Positions 1 through 8,011 of a stretch of DNA of 64,000 nt are shown one piece after another. Below the pieces are notes generated by a model. It was not told where the DNA came from and did no database searches. It saw nothing but the letters and a program-made list of their open reading frames with translations. Position 1 is the first letter of the stretch; each line of letters opens with the position of its first letter. This stretch comes from Streptomyces sp. yr375 (GTDB taxonomy: Bacteria; Actinomycetota; Actinomycetes; Streptomycetales; Streptomycetaceae): assembly GCF_900110755.1 (NCBI RefSeq), contig NZ_FOFF01000002.1, positions 186,001 through 250,000 on the forward strand, given 5' to 3'. Position numbers and translations under genes: made by a program.

Positions 1-126
1 CGCGGTGGCCCGGAACATCACGTCGGTCCACAGCAGGCCTTTGAGGTGGCTGGGGGTCAGCGGTTTCGTGGGGGTGACCGTGACCGGCGCCAGCAGGACG
101 TTCTTGCGAGGCGGCACCGTCAACAT
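1..126 (-). CDS. 5' end of an unidentified gene, cut by the window edge
   Basis: Only the first 42 codons are in the window, so the product cannot be named. The ATG (126-124) overlaps the TGA of the upstream FAD oxidoreductase gene, and a near-perfect Shine-Dalgarno (GAAAGGAGG on the minus strand, about 127-135) precedes it. This makes it the next translationally coupled member of the minus-strand operon. The visible N-terminus is rich in Pro, Thr and Val and then turns into a Leu/Trp-containing stretch (HLKGLLWTDVMFRAT) that I do not recognise. It is probably another enzyme of the same pathway. Confidence 0.75.
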   Translation of the reverse strand, partial: MLTVPPRKNVLLAPVTVTPTKPLTPSHLKGLLWTDVMFRATA

Positions 127-1595
127 CCTCCTTTCGGGGCGGCGATGGCGTGGCTCAGTTCGGGATGGGTCGGCGGCCGGGGGCCGGGCGGGGCGGACGG
201 CGCGTGCGTGTCCGTCGCGGCCCGCAGCCGGGCCTGGAAGTCCTCGTCGGCGAAGACCTCTGTGGGCGTGCGCAGGCTCGTCTGCATGCGGGTGACGCCC
301 CGCCATACGGTGGGGTCGGTGGCCGCCGCCGTCATCGCGGCCGCCGTGAGGTGCCCGGGCACGGGCGGCGCGGGCCGCGCCGCCGTGGGGGCCGGGGGAG
401 CGCCGGCCGCCGCCCGCCAGCGGGAGACCCGCGTCCAGGAGTCGTGCACGGCCTGGTCGTACCAGGGGCGCAGCAGCCGTCCGACGAGGGCCGCCGCCGC
501 CCGGCTCAGCCGCTCGTCCGCCGTCGGGTGCTCGTCGAGCAGTCGGTCGAGCAGTTCGGCGAGGGCGAAGGCGTGCGCGAGGGCCAGGGACATGCCGCGG
601 CCGAACATCGGGTCGGTGACACAGGCGGCGTCTCCCGCCTGGAGGAGCCCGGTGACCGGGGGGCGGTGGCCGGTGGCCGTGCCGCGCAGGATGTTCGGCG
701 GCATGCCGATGACCCGTACCGGGCCGAGCGGCCGGGCGACGTCCTCGTCGACCCAGTCCGCCAGATACGGCGAGAGCCGGCAGGCGGCGGTGAAGGCCTC
801 CGGGGTGCGCAGCGCCGTCGTCGCGCGGTCGCCGGGCAGGGTGCCGAAGGTGATCGCGAAGACGTCGTTGTCCGCCGGGTGCAGGACGGCGGAGTAGTGG
901 TCCCAGACGCCGCCCGCCGCGTTGCCCCGGTTGAGCGGGCCGGGCGGTGGGGCGTCGGGGTCGCGCAGCCGGTAGAAGCGGCCGAAGGCGCGCAGCCGGG
1001 AGGGCCCGGTCAGGTCGTCCGGCACCGGGAAACCCGCCGCGGCGAGCCAGGACCGGGAGGCCGACGCGCGGCCGGTGGCGTCCACGACCAGATCGGCCGC
1101 GATCGTCTCACCGGCCCGCGTCACGACACCCGTCACCCGCCGCCCCGCCGGCCCGTCCGGCGCCGTCAGCAGCCCGGCGACCGTGCTGCGGTGACTGACG
1201 CTCACGCCGGACTGCGCCGCTGCGGCCCGGTGCAGTACGACGTCCAGGACGGGACGCCGGACGACCAGCGTGACCAGGTCGTCGTCGCCGGGCTGCCGGG
1301 GACCGGCGGGCGCGACGGCGGTGAGGTCGAGGAGCCTGGCCCCCTCCTCCAGCGCCGCGGCCAGGACGGCCGGCGCGTGGCGGCGCAGCATCCGGACGCC
1401 GAGCGAGTTCAGGATGTGGTCATGGGCGGCCTGCGCGACCGTGGGCCGCCGCCACAGCTCCGCGCTCTTGACGACCGGCCCGTCCGGCGGCGGCTCGCTC
1501 CGCTCCAGCACCCGCACCCGGTGGCCGCGCCCGCCGAGCGCGAGGGCCAAAGCGAGGCCGGCGACGCCGCCGCCCGCGATCACGATGGCCGCCAT
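120..1595 (-). CDS. FAD-dependent oxidoreductase (tryptophan-halogenase/monooxygenase-like fold)
   Basis: The 491-residue protein opens with a Rossmann FAD-binding motif (IAGGGVAGLALALALGGRG, residues about 5-23) followed by an acidic strand end (VLERSE). A second FAD contact follows (LVVDATGRAS, near residue 185), and a third motif (GLLQAGDAACVTDPMFGRGMSLA) lies near 340. This is the architecture of group A flavin monooxygenases and related dehydrogenases. The C-terminal ~120 residues are Ala/Pro-rich. The ATG at 1595 lies 2 nt beyond the stop of the methyltransferase gene, so the two are coupled. It probably oxidises the pathway intermediate; the substrate cannot be read from the sequence. 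Confidence 0.85.
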   Translation of the reverse strand: MAAIVIAGGGVAGLALALALGGRGHRVRVLERSEPPPDGPVVKSAELWRRPTVAQAAHDHILNSLGVRMLRRHAPAVLAAALEEGARLLDLTAVAPAGPRQPGDDDLVTLVVRRPVLDVVLHRAAAAQSGVSVSHRSTVAGLLTAPDGPAGRRVTGVVTRAGETIAADLVVDATGRASASRSWLAAAGFPVPDDLTGPSRLRAFGRFYRLRDPDAPPPGPLNRGNAAGGVWDHYSAVLHPADNDVFAITFGTLPGDRATTALRTPEAFTAACRLSPYLADWVDEDVARPLGPVRVIGMPPNILRGTATGHRPPVTGLLQAGDAACVTDPMFGRGMSLALAHAFALAELLDRLLDEHPTADERLSRAAAALVGRLLRPWYDQAVHDSWTRVSRWRAAAGAPPAPTAARPAPPVPGHLTAAAMTAAATDPTVWRGVTRMQTSLRTPTEVFADEDFQARLRAATDTHAPSAPPGPRPPTHPELSHAIAAPKGGC

Positions 1596-1597
1596 GG

Positions 1598-2452
1598 TCA
1601 GCGACGCCTGCCGTGCACGAAGAACACCCGGCGGACGTCCTTCACCTCGCGCGGCGGCACCGGGTCCGGCCACCGCCCGAAGTCGGCGTCGGGCTCGCCC
1701 GGTTGGACGGCGCGGACGTCGAACCCGTAGCTCTCGAACAGTTCCTCGGGCTCGTCGGTGCCGAACACCCAGGGGCAGCCCCAGCCCGCGAAGACGTCGA
1801 GCAGGCCCCGCATGTGAGGGAGCGTCAGGGCGGCCTGGTTGACGATGTCGGCGGCGATCCGGCTGCCGGGCGCGGAGATGGCGGCGACCCGCTCCAGCAT
1901 GCGGTGCGCGTCGGCCTCGGGGATGTAGTAGAGCAGCCCTTCCAGCAGCCAGGTGGAGGGTACGGAGGGGTCGTAGCCGGCCGCGACGAGACGGTCCTCC
2001 CAGTCGTCGGCGGTGAGGTCGACGGCGACCGTACGGTGGTCCACCCGGGGCCGGACGCCGTCGAGCCGGTCGGCCTTGAACTCGAGCACCGCCGGGCGGT
2101 CGACCTCGAAGTAGCGGATGTGCGACGGCCACGGCAGCCGGTAGGCGCGCGAGTCCATGCCCGCAGGGGCCAGCACGATCTGGGTCGTCTCCGGTGCGTG
2201 GGCGGCGTGTTGGAGCAGGTCGTCGAAGAACCGGGTGCGGATGGCGTTGTAGTCGGGGGTGCTGGGCAGGGACCGCGGCCGGTCCGGCGGGAAGGTCGCG
2301 GCGCGGATCTCGGCCAGCAGTCCGGCGCCGGCGTCGCCGACCAGGCCGGCGGCGTACGGGTCCTCGTACAGCCGGTCCCCGCGGCGGGTCTCGGCGGCCC
2401 GCAGGGCGGCGGTGAGCAGGGCGGTCCGTTCGACGGGGTTGAGCACGGGCAT
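1598..2452 (-). CDS. SAM-dependent methyltransferase, leucine carboxyl methyltransferase (LCM) family
   Basis: The 284-residue protein has the hallmarks of the bacterial LCM-like methyltransferases: the N-terminal ERTALLTAALRAAETRR region, the SAM-binding loop LAPAGMDSRAYRLPW near residue 97, an acidic strand (YFEVDRP) and the LLEGLLYYIPEADAHRML segment near 170. Such enzymes methylate carboxyl or hydroxyl groups of small molecules in Streptomyces clusters. It sits between the GH3 ligase gene (45 nt upstream) and the FAD oxidoreductase gene (2 nt downstream) on the same strand, so it is probably a tailoring enzyme. A carboxyl methyl ester on the product is one possibility, but only an inference. 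Confidence 0.85.
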   Translation of the reverse strand: MPVLNPVERTALLTAALRAAETRRGDRLYEDPYAAGLVGDAGAGLLAEIRAATFPPDRPRSLPSTPDYNAIRTRFFDDLLQHAAHAPETTQIVLAPAGMDSRAYRLPWPSHIRYFEVDRPAVLEFKADRLDGVRPRVDHRTVAVDLTADDWEDRLVAAGYDPSVPSTWLLEGLLYYIPEADAHRMLERVAAISAPGSRIAADIVNQAALTLPHMRGLLDVFAGWGCPWVFGTDEPEELFESYGFDVRAVQPGEPDADFGRWPDPVPPREVKDVRRVFFVHGRRR

Positions 2453-2497
2453 CAGGGGTGGCTCCTCGTCGTGGGGGAGGTTCGGGCTGGCGGTGGG

Positions 2498-4531
2498 TCA
2501 GGCGTTGCCCGGCGTGCCGGTCAGGCGCTGCCAGAGGGCGTCGTCCTGCCTGAACAGGCGGTCCTTGACCTGGGTCGGGCGGATCCCGGTGCCGACCGCC
2601 GCGTGCCAGTCGCGGACGAACGCCTCGGCGTCCAGCAGCCGTACGGTGGGCGCCCCGAGCCGGCCCGCCGCCCGGGCCGTCGCGTACCCGGCGGACTCCG
2701 CCGTCAGGGCACGGTCCAGCGCCTGGCCGAAACGGTCGGTCTCGGCGCTGCTCCAGGGCGTGTGGGGGGCGATGGCGAAGAGGTGGTGCGGGGTGCCGTC
2801 CGCCGTCGGTTCGACCCGGCACGCCACGTTGCGCAGCGCGAGCCCGCCGGAGTCCAGCGCCGCGGCGAGGGCCCGGACGACCTGGGCGTCCCGCAGCCGT
2901 TCCCCGGCCGCGTCGCACCGGCCGCCGCGGCCCGCGTACTCCACGCGGGGCGCGCCGCCGACCCGGTCCACGACCCGGACCACGTCGCCGACCGCGTAGC
3001 GGTACAGGCCGCCGACATGGCTGAAGAGCACGTGGTAGTCCTGGCCCGCCTCCAGCTCGTGCGGCAGCAGGGTCGCCGAGTCGGGGGCGAGATCCTGGTC
3101 GGCGGGCACGAACTCGTACACCGACGCCGACGCGACGAGTGCGCCGGCCGACGCGTGCCGGTCCAGCGCCACCCCGACCGGCCCCTCCGAGGCGGCCACC
3201 GGCGCGGGCAGCGCGGTGACGCCGGCGCCGAACTCCTCGCGCAGCGCGGGCAGATACAGGGACGCCACCCCGGTGGTCCAGCAGAACAGGGCACGCAGCC
3301 GGGGCCACACGTGGGCGGGGCGCACGGTCCCGAAGTAGTCGGCCAGCCGCTCGAGTTCGGCCGCGCGGCCGGGGTCCGGCGAACCGTGCGGAAGGCCGCC
3401 GAGGGTGCCGTCGCGGACCTCCTTGACGATCCGCGGCCACCACAGGTTGAGCTGGTGGGGGACGGCGGCGATCATCGCCGGGTTGATGCCGATCAGACAG
3501 CGCAGATCGCTCTGCACCGCCAACCTGAGCCGCAGATAGGCTCGTTCGAGGTGGTCGCCGGGGTCGGTCGGCACCGGCAGCGTCGCCCACGGCGCGCCCG
3601 TGCCGGGCTCGGCGGACAGGGGTTCGCCGAACCGCGCGCCGAAGTCGACCTGGCTGGCGCCCACATGGGGCCGGCCGTCGGTGGTGGTGGGCGGGGCCGA
3701 CAGCGGATCGTGCTTGAGGTTCAGGACGGCGTCCGGCCGCTCCAGCACCTCCGGGAAGTGCTCGATCAACGGCGCCCAGGCGGCGAAGTAGAACGGCATG
3801 AACGTCGTACTCATGAAGCGCGGGGTGACCGGCACCTTCTTGTGCGCGCCGGTGCTGCCGCTGCTGGTGAAGTAGACGACCGGGGTGTCGGCCGACAGCA
3901 GGTTGCGCTCGCCGGCGGCCGTCCGCTCGATGAGCGGGGCGTGCGCGGCGTAGTCCTGCACCGGGACGGCCCGCCGGAAGTCGTCGATCGTACGGATCCG
4001 CCCGAACCCGTGCCGCCGCCCGAACTCGGTGCCGCCATTGAACTCCAACAGGTCGGCAAGAACCCGCTTCTGCACCCCCCGCAGATCAGCATGCTCCCCC
4101 ACCAGCCGCTCCCGCGCGGCGAACACTCGCGCACGGTAACGCCCGTTGTGCCCGGGTGCGTGCCAGACGGAGGCGGGGGCGGACGGAGTGGCGGCGGGGG
4201 TCGGAGGTGTGGTCAGGGGGGCCGGGGTCGTGTTGCCGGTGGCCGCCGGAGTGGTCACGGGGGCCGCAGACGTGTTCCCGGGGGCCGCTGGAGTGGTCAC
4301 GGTGGCCGAAGGGGTAGGCACGGGGGTCTGAGGTGTGTTGCCGGGGGCCGCCGGTGTGGTCACGGTGGCCGACGGGGTGTTGCCGGGGGTTGCCGGAGTG
4401 GTCACGGCGGCCGAAGGGGTGTTGCCGGGGGCCGCTGGAGTGGTCACGGTGGCCGAAGGCGTGTTCCTGGGGGCCGATGGTGTGTTGCCGGGGACCGAGG
4501 GGGCGTTGTTGGGGGGTGGGGAGATGGTCAC
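2498..4531 (-). CDS. GH3-family acyl-acid amido synthetase / adenylating ligase with repetitive N-terminal tail
   Basis: After a ~120-residue Thr/Pro/Ala repeat tail come ~550 residues matching the GH3 (auxin-responsive) fold: the ATP-binding motif YFTSSGSTGAHKK, the region INPAMIAAVPHQLNLWW, and YRYAVGDVVRV, corresponding to the conserved YxxGD motif. GH3 enzymes adenylate a carboxylic acid and join it to an amine, usually an amino acid. The GTG start (4531-4529) overlaps the TGA of the kinase gene (GTGA), which fixes the start and means the repeats are translated. No ATG or GTG lies close to the catalytic domain. GH3 ligases are uncommon in bacterial secondary metabolism and here imply an amide or adenylate step. 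Confidence 0.85.
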   Translation of the reverse strand: MTISPPPNNAPSVPGNTPSAPRNTPSATVTTPAAPGNTPSAAVTTPATPGNTPSATVTTPAAPGNTPQTPVPTPSATVTTPAAPGNTSAAPVTTPAATGNTTPAPLTTPPTPAATPSAPASVWHAPGHNGRYRARVFAARERLVGEHADLRGVQKRVLADLLEFNGGTEFGRRHGFGRIRTIDDFRRAVPVQDYAAHAPLIERTAAGERNLLSADTPVVYFTSSGSTGAHKKVPVTPRFMSTTFMPFYFAAWAPLIEHFPEVLERPDAVLNLKHDPLSAPPTTTDGRPHVGASQVDFGARFGEPLSAEPGTGAPWATLPVPTDPGDHLERAYLRLRLAVQSDLRCLIGINPAMIAAVPHQLNLWWPRIVKEVRDGTLGGLPHGSPDPGRAAELERLADYFGTVRPAHVWPRLRALFCWTTGVASLYLPALREEFGAGVTALPAPVAASEGPVGVALDRHASAGALVASASVYEFVPADQDLAPDSATLLPHELEAGQDYHVLFSHVGGLYRYAVGDVVRVVDRVGGAPRVEYAGRGGRCDAAGERLRDAQVVRALAAALDSGGLALRNVACRVEPTADGTPHHLFAIAPHTPWSSAETDRFGQALDRALTAESAGYATARAAGRLGAPTVRLLDAEAFVRDWHAAVGTGIRPTQVKDRLFRQDDALWQRLTGTPGNA
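4183..4500. repeat. 42-bp tandem repeats encoding the Thr/Pro/Ala tail of the GH3 protein
   Basis: Imperfect units of about 42 bp follow one another. On the minus strand they encode GNTPSATVTTPAAP and close variants, about six times (NTPSAAVTTPATP, NTPQTPVP, NTSAAPVTTPAA, NTTPAPLTTPPTP). Several units differ only at a few positions, so the array looks young and may vary in number between strains. The plus strand is also open through much of it. Confidence 0.85.
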
Positions 4532-5157
4532 GAGGTCAGTGCCTCCCGTACCGCTTTGGTCGTGTGGGTGGCGTCGGGTTGTTCTCGGAGGATTGTCAGC
4601 GGCAGGGCGCTTGTTTCCTCCAGGAGTAGCTTGCGTAGGTTTTTCTGGTAGCGCTCGAAGCCTGGCCAGTCGGCGTCGGCGCCGTCGTGTTCGAGGATGT
4701 TGAGCTGGGCGCCGTCGCCGCGGCGGCGCCAGGCCGACTCGGGGGAGACGTCGAGGAAGACCACCCGGCTCGGCTGCGGGAACTCGCGCCACCAGGAGTA
4801 CAGGCGGCTGTCCCCGACGCCCGCCAGCCGGCACTTCGCCAGGATCTTGTAGTAGTACGAGTCCACGAGCACCGGCGTCCGCGGATCCCCGCCCGCCACC
4901 TGGTCGCGGACGTACACGACGGCCGTCTGCAGCACGCTGGCCAGGAAGTCCACCGAGTAGGCGGTGCCCAGGCCCGGCAGCAGATGGTCGTGCAGGTCGC
5001 GCCGGAGCCGGCTGACCAGCGCGTGCTCGGGTGCGACGAACGCGCTGTCCGTCGACACCATCCGCCACTCGGGCAGCGCCTCGGCCAGTTGCCCCATGAC
5101 CGACGACTTACCGGCCCCGTCGGGCCCCAGCAGCACGCAGAACCGACGCTCGCTCAT
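4528..5157 (-). CDS. P-loop nucleotide/small-molecule kinase (thymidylate-kinase-like)
   Basis: The 209-residue protein begins with a Walker A loop (LLGPDGAGKSS, residues 9-19) typical of the thymidylate/deoxynucleoside kinase superfamily. It has a DSYYYK segment near 100 resembling the substrate-side DR(Y/F) motif, and an Arg-rich lid-like region (SAWRRRGDG) near 142. It overlaps the HAD phosphatase gene by 4 nt upstream (ATGA) and the GH3 gene by 4 nt downstream (GTGA), so kinase, phosphatase and GH3 ligase form one tightly coupled unit. It is unlikely to be the housekeeping thymidylate kinase in this setting. Phosphorylation of a pathway intermediate is the simplest inference. Confidence 0.8.
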   Translation of the reverse strand: MSERRFCVLLGPDGAGKSSVMGQLAEALPEWRMVSTDSAFVAPEHALVSRLRRDLHDHLLPGLGTAYSVDFLASVLQTAVVYVRDQVAGGDPRTPVLVDSYYYKILAKCRLAGVGDSRLYSWWREFPQPSRVVFLDVSPESAWRRRGDGAQLNILEHDGADADWPGFERYQKNLRKLLLEETSALPLTILREQPDATHTTKAVREALTS

Positions 5158-5834
5158 GCCGTACGCACGCTCGTCGAGAGCTGTGCCAGAGCCTCGCGCA
5201 GCTCGCTGTCGTCGCCGACCACGACCGGATGCCCCACCAGTTCCAGCATGGGCAGGTCCGAGATGTGGTCCCCGTAGGCGTGGCAGTCACGCGGGTCGAC
5301 ATCGGGCCGCGCCGCCAACTGCCGTAGCACCGCGGCCCGTTTGCCCTCGCCGATGACCGGGGTGTCGACCTCGCCGGTGTAGCGGCCGGCCACGATCCGC
5401 GGGCGGGTGCACAGGACCGCGTCGGCCCCCACCTCGCGGGCCAGCGGCTCCAGCAGCGGCGGGAACGAGCCGGACACCAGGACGACGCTCGCGCCCGCCG
5501 CCCGGTGCGCGCGCAGCGCTTCGCGCGTGGAGTCGATGTAGAACCCCCGGGTGGACGAGGAGCGTTCGGCGAACCAGTCGTCCGCCAGCGCCGCGATCGT
5601 CTCCGCCGACTCGTCCGTGTAGTGGCTGTAGTAGAAGCGGTTGATGTCCGCGCGGGGCGTCCCGTCGGCGGAGCGCGCGCGGATCACGGCCATGATCCGC
5701 TCGTACTCCTCCTCCCCGGCCGTCCCCTGCCGGCGCACCAACTGGTAGTGCAGGAAGTCGAACATGCTCTTGACGGTGATCAGCGTCTCGTCGACGTCGC
5801 TGAAGACGACGTAGGGCCGGTCGGTGTCTGTCAT
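5154..5834 (-). CDS. HAD-superfamily phosphatase, subfamily IB (SerB-like)
   Basis: The 226-residue protein carries the HAD motifs in order: motif I FSDVDETL (nucleophile Asp and acid/base Asp near residues 12-14), motif II VLVSGSFPP (Ser near 120), a Lys in the GEGKRAAVL segment, and motif IV YGDHISDLPML (Mg-binding Asp residues) near 190. The helical cap between motifs I and II is that of IB enzymes such as phosphoserine phosphatase. A comparable phosphatase (MmfP) acts with the AfsA-like MmfL in methylenomycin-furan synthesis, and an AfsA-like gene lies directly upstream here. Removal of phosphate from a glycerol- or pentulose-phosphate-derived intermediate is therefore a reasonable guess. 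Confidence 0.85.
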   Translation of the reverse strand: MTDTDRPYVVFSDVDETLITVKSMFDFLHYQLVRRQGTAGEEEYERIMAVIRARSADGTPRADINRFYYSHYTDESAETIAALADDWFAERSSSTRGFYIDSTREALRAHRAAGASVVLVSGSFPPLLEPLAREVGADAVLCTRPRIVAGRYTGEVDTPVIGEGKRAAVLRQLAARPDVDPRDCHAYGDHISDLPMLELVGHPVVVGDDSELREALAQLSTSVRTA

Positions 5835-5911
5835 CTGCTGGGCTCCTTGTCCTGACGGTCGGCGGCCCGCCGCACACGGGCCGCCGACTCAGGGCTGGCT
5901 GTCCGTCATGG

Positions 5912-6736
5912 TCATGGCGTACGGATCTCGGTCCGTTCCGGATTCGCCGCCGCTGCCGCGGCCTCCAGCGTCACGCAGTCCTGGAGGGACCGCCCGGCCG
6001 CCTTGGTCTCCTTGGTGTGGGAGACGCCGGTCTCGAACGCGGTGAACCGGACCTCCATCTCCGCGGCGGCCGATCCGCCCTGGCTCACGGAGAGTTCGCA
6101 GTGGAACGACGTGCGGGTGCGGTGCGGGGTGCGGTGGGCGAGGACCTCGCACCGCACCACCGCGGGCAGCGGGAAGAGGAAGTTGCGATACCGCGTGGCG
6201 AACGAGTCGATGACGAAGTAACTGTTGCCGACCGCCTCGTGCGCCAGGTAGAACTGCTCGGCCACCGCGATGAACATCTGCCGCCCGGCCTCCATGGCCA
6301 GCATGCCCTGCATGTGCTGTCCGGTGACATGGTCGGACATCACCTCGTTGGCGGCGTCCACCAGCAGGTCCGCCTCGAACAGGTCGGCGCGGACCAGCCG
6401 CGGCCAGGAGATCAGCACGTTCTCCGGGCGGTGCTTGTGCGCGATCTCCCGGCCGGCCCGGGCGTGCAGCGGCCGGTCGTCGATGACGACCCGCTGCGCG
6501 AGGCCGCGCCGGGCCAGGGTGTCCTGCACGAACTGGACGTCGAACAGCGAGACGCCCTGCCCCGGCGTCACCCGGACCACGTCGGCGCCCTCCGGGAACG
6601 TCCCGTTCCTGATCTGCCGGGTGAGCTGAGAGACCGTCAGCACACCTGAGTGGTGGGCGAATTCGGCGAACACGTCGCCCACGAGGAACAGCGTGTCCGG
6701 TGTGGCTTCGGCGGCCTGGGATGTCTCCTGGGGCAT
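5912..6736 (-). CDS. AfsA-like hot-dog domain protein
   Basis: The 274-residue protein resembles the A-factor synthase (AfsA) hot-dog family, best seen in its centre and C-terminal half (ENVLISWPRLVRADLFEADLL, the DHVTGQHMQGMLAMEAGRQ helix and the following strands). AfsA proteins condense a beta-ketoacyl chain from a carrier protein with a C3 phosphate (dihydroxyacetone phosphate) on the way to butyrolactones or furans. In this operon the ACP, KAS III and HAD phosphatase needed for such a route are all present. No gamma-butyrolactone receptor gene (TetR type) is visible, so it is more likely biosynthetic than part of a signalling pair. A GGGAGAGG ribosome site precedes the ATG. Confidence 0.7.
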   Translation of the reverse strand: MPQETSQAAEATPDTLFLVGDVFAEFAHHSGVLTVSQLTRQIRNGTFPEGADVVRVTPGQGVSLFDVQFVQDTLARRGLAQRVVIDDRPLHARAGREIAHKHRPENVLISWPRLVRADLFEADLLVDAANEVMSDHVTGQHMQGMLAMEAGRQMFIAVAEQFYLAHEAVGNSYFVIDSFATRYRNFLFPLPAVVRCEVLAHRTPHRTRTSFHCELSVSQGGSAAAEMEVRFTAFETGVSHTKETKAAGRSLQDCVTLEAAAAAANPERTEIRTP

Positions 6737-6793
6737 GGGTCTTCGCCTCTCCCGTTCTCCTGCTCGGTCTCTCCTGGTGGTCGTCTCGGCCCG

Positions 6794-7012
6794 CTACTCG
6801 GACAGCCGCCGGCTCAGTTCCGGGAACTTCGGGTCGCTGCCCAGGGCTCCCCCCTCCGCCCAGCGGTTGCGCGGCACCTCCTGGATGTAGACGGTGATCT
6901 TGTCCAGCGGTGCTCCCGTGACGCGCCGGACGGTCCGGGTCAGCTCCTCCAGGAGTTCCTGGCTCTGGGCGTCGTCCTGACCGTCCCAGGTGGTGACGGA
7001 GATGATGGGCAT
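6794..7012 (-). CDS. 4-oxalocrotonate tautomerase family protein
   Basis: The 72-residue protein begins Met-Pro, so after Met removal the catalytic Pro1 of the tautomerase superfamily is exposed. The rest fits: PIISVTTWDG, a helix with TRTVRRVTGAP, and the strand DKITVYIQEVPRNRWAEGG, where the later Arg residues usually bind substrate. Family members interconvert keto and enol forms of alpha-keto acids or decarboxylate and dehalogenate small acids, usually as hexamers or trimers. It lies between the 308-residue unknown protein and the AfsA-like gene on the same strand and probably acts on a keto intermediate of this pathway. Confidence 0.85.
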   Translation of the reverse strand: MPIISVTTWDGQDDAQSQELLEELTRTVRRVTGAPLDKITVYIQEVPRNRWAEGGALGSDPKFPELSRRLSE

Positions 7013-7084
7013 GCGACCTCTCTTGTGCTCTCTGGTGCGCTGGTACTTTCCGGTTTCTCAGGTGCCGCAGGTGTCTCAGGTACT

Positions 7085-8011
7085 TCAGGTGTTTCGTGGG
7101 GCCTCGGTGGTGCGCAGGTCCTTAAAGGACGGGCCGCGCAGCTTGAGGTGGGCGTGGATGTCCCCGCCGAGCCCGAACTCCCCGATGGCGCCGCCGTAGC
7201 TGCGCTGGTAGCTCATCCACAGCACGACCACGTTGATGATCCGGTTGGCGCCGGGCAGCTCCGGGTCGGGGAACGGGTTCGGCATCGTCGCGTGGTAGCG
7301 GCCGGAACCGTCCGCGTCCGTGACGAACACGTTCGGCACGCCGAGCGGGCCCGGTCGGGTCGGCCCGGCCGGATCGAGGTCGTGGGCGCGCAGCGACATG
7401 ATCGTGTACACGCTGTCCGGGACGAGCCGGGAGAACGCGAAGTCGAACGTCCCGCTGTGGCCGTCCGCGGTGACCCCGACCTCCAGGGTGCCGCTCGCCC
7501 GCATCCAGTCGCCGAACGTCACCGGCTCGACGACCTTGGGGCCGTCCTCCGGACGCAGGTCCGGGATCGGCACCTCGTGGAAGGCGTGACTCGGCCGCTC
7601 GACCTTGCCGGCGTCGGGCAGTTGCTCGGGCGCGAACACCATCGGGTAGTTGTTGCACGGCAGCGGCAGCGGCAGCGTGTGCAGTACGACGTCCCGGTCC
7701 GCCCCGTCGGGGTCGGTGTCCAGCTCGCGCAGCACCGTGTACGGGGCGAGGCGGCCGAACTCGGGGACCGGACTGCCCGGGGAGACCACGGCCGCGCCCC
7801 ACTCGGGCACCGCCCCCGCCCCGCCGGGCCGGTTGATCAGGCCCACCACCACGAAGTTGCCGTCGCCGTCCATGACTTCACTCGGCGGGTACAGCGGGCC
7901 CTGGGTCGTGAGGCTCAGCTCGTGCGTCTCTTTGCGGTTCGGGGTGGCGAGGTCGGTCGCACCGGTCACCGGGCCGGCCGCCGGGGCGCTCACCGTGGCG
8001 GTCTCAGGCAT
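7085..8011 (-). CDS. unrecognised 308-residue protein of the cluster
   Basis: I do not recognise this family. The protein has no signal peptide or membrane segment, is rich in Pro, Gly and Asp, and is predicted mainly beta (for example SGTFDFAFSRLVPDSVYTI near 190 and NRIINVVVLWMSYQRSY near 270). It contains one Cys and several scattered His (HTLPLP, SHAFHE, DIHAHLKL), which could include metal ligands. The ATG at 8011 overlaps the end of the upstream gene by 8 nt, so the two are coupled. Because it is embedded in the operon it is a good candidate for an unusual catalytic or binding step, but no function should be assigned. Confidence 0.75.
   Translation of the reverse strand: MPETATVSAPAAGPVTGATDLATPNRKETHELSLTTQGPLYPPSEVMDGDGNFVVVGLINRPGGAGAVPEWGAAVVSPGSPVPEFGRLAPYTVLRELDTDPDGADRDVVLHTLPLPLPCNNYPMVFAPEQLPDAGKVERPSHAFHEVPIPDLRPEDGPKVVEPVTFGDWMRASGTLEVGVTADGHSGTFDFAFSRLVPDSVYTIMSLRAHDLDPAGPTRPGPLGVPNVFVTDADGSGRYHATMPNPFPDPELPGANRIINVVVLWMSYQRSYGGAIGEFGLGGDIHAHLKLRGPSFKDLRTTEAPRNT

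Noticed and set aside
120..3590. A single 1156-codon minus-strand frame
   Set aside because: It is the FAD oxidoreductase frame extended by chance through the methyltransferase and GH3 genes, which have clear products in other frames.
4183..4500. CRISPR-like array in the GH3 N-terminus
   Set aside because: There are no constant repeats with unique spacers; units are contiguous, degenerate and in frame within a coding region.
5912..6736. The AfsA-like protein as a gamma-butyrolactone hormone synthase
   Set aside because: No TetR-type butyrolactone receptor is nearby, and the ACP, KAS III and phosphatase setting favours a biosynthetic role; hormone synthesis cannot be excluded.
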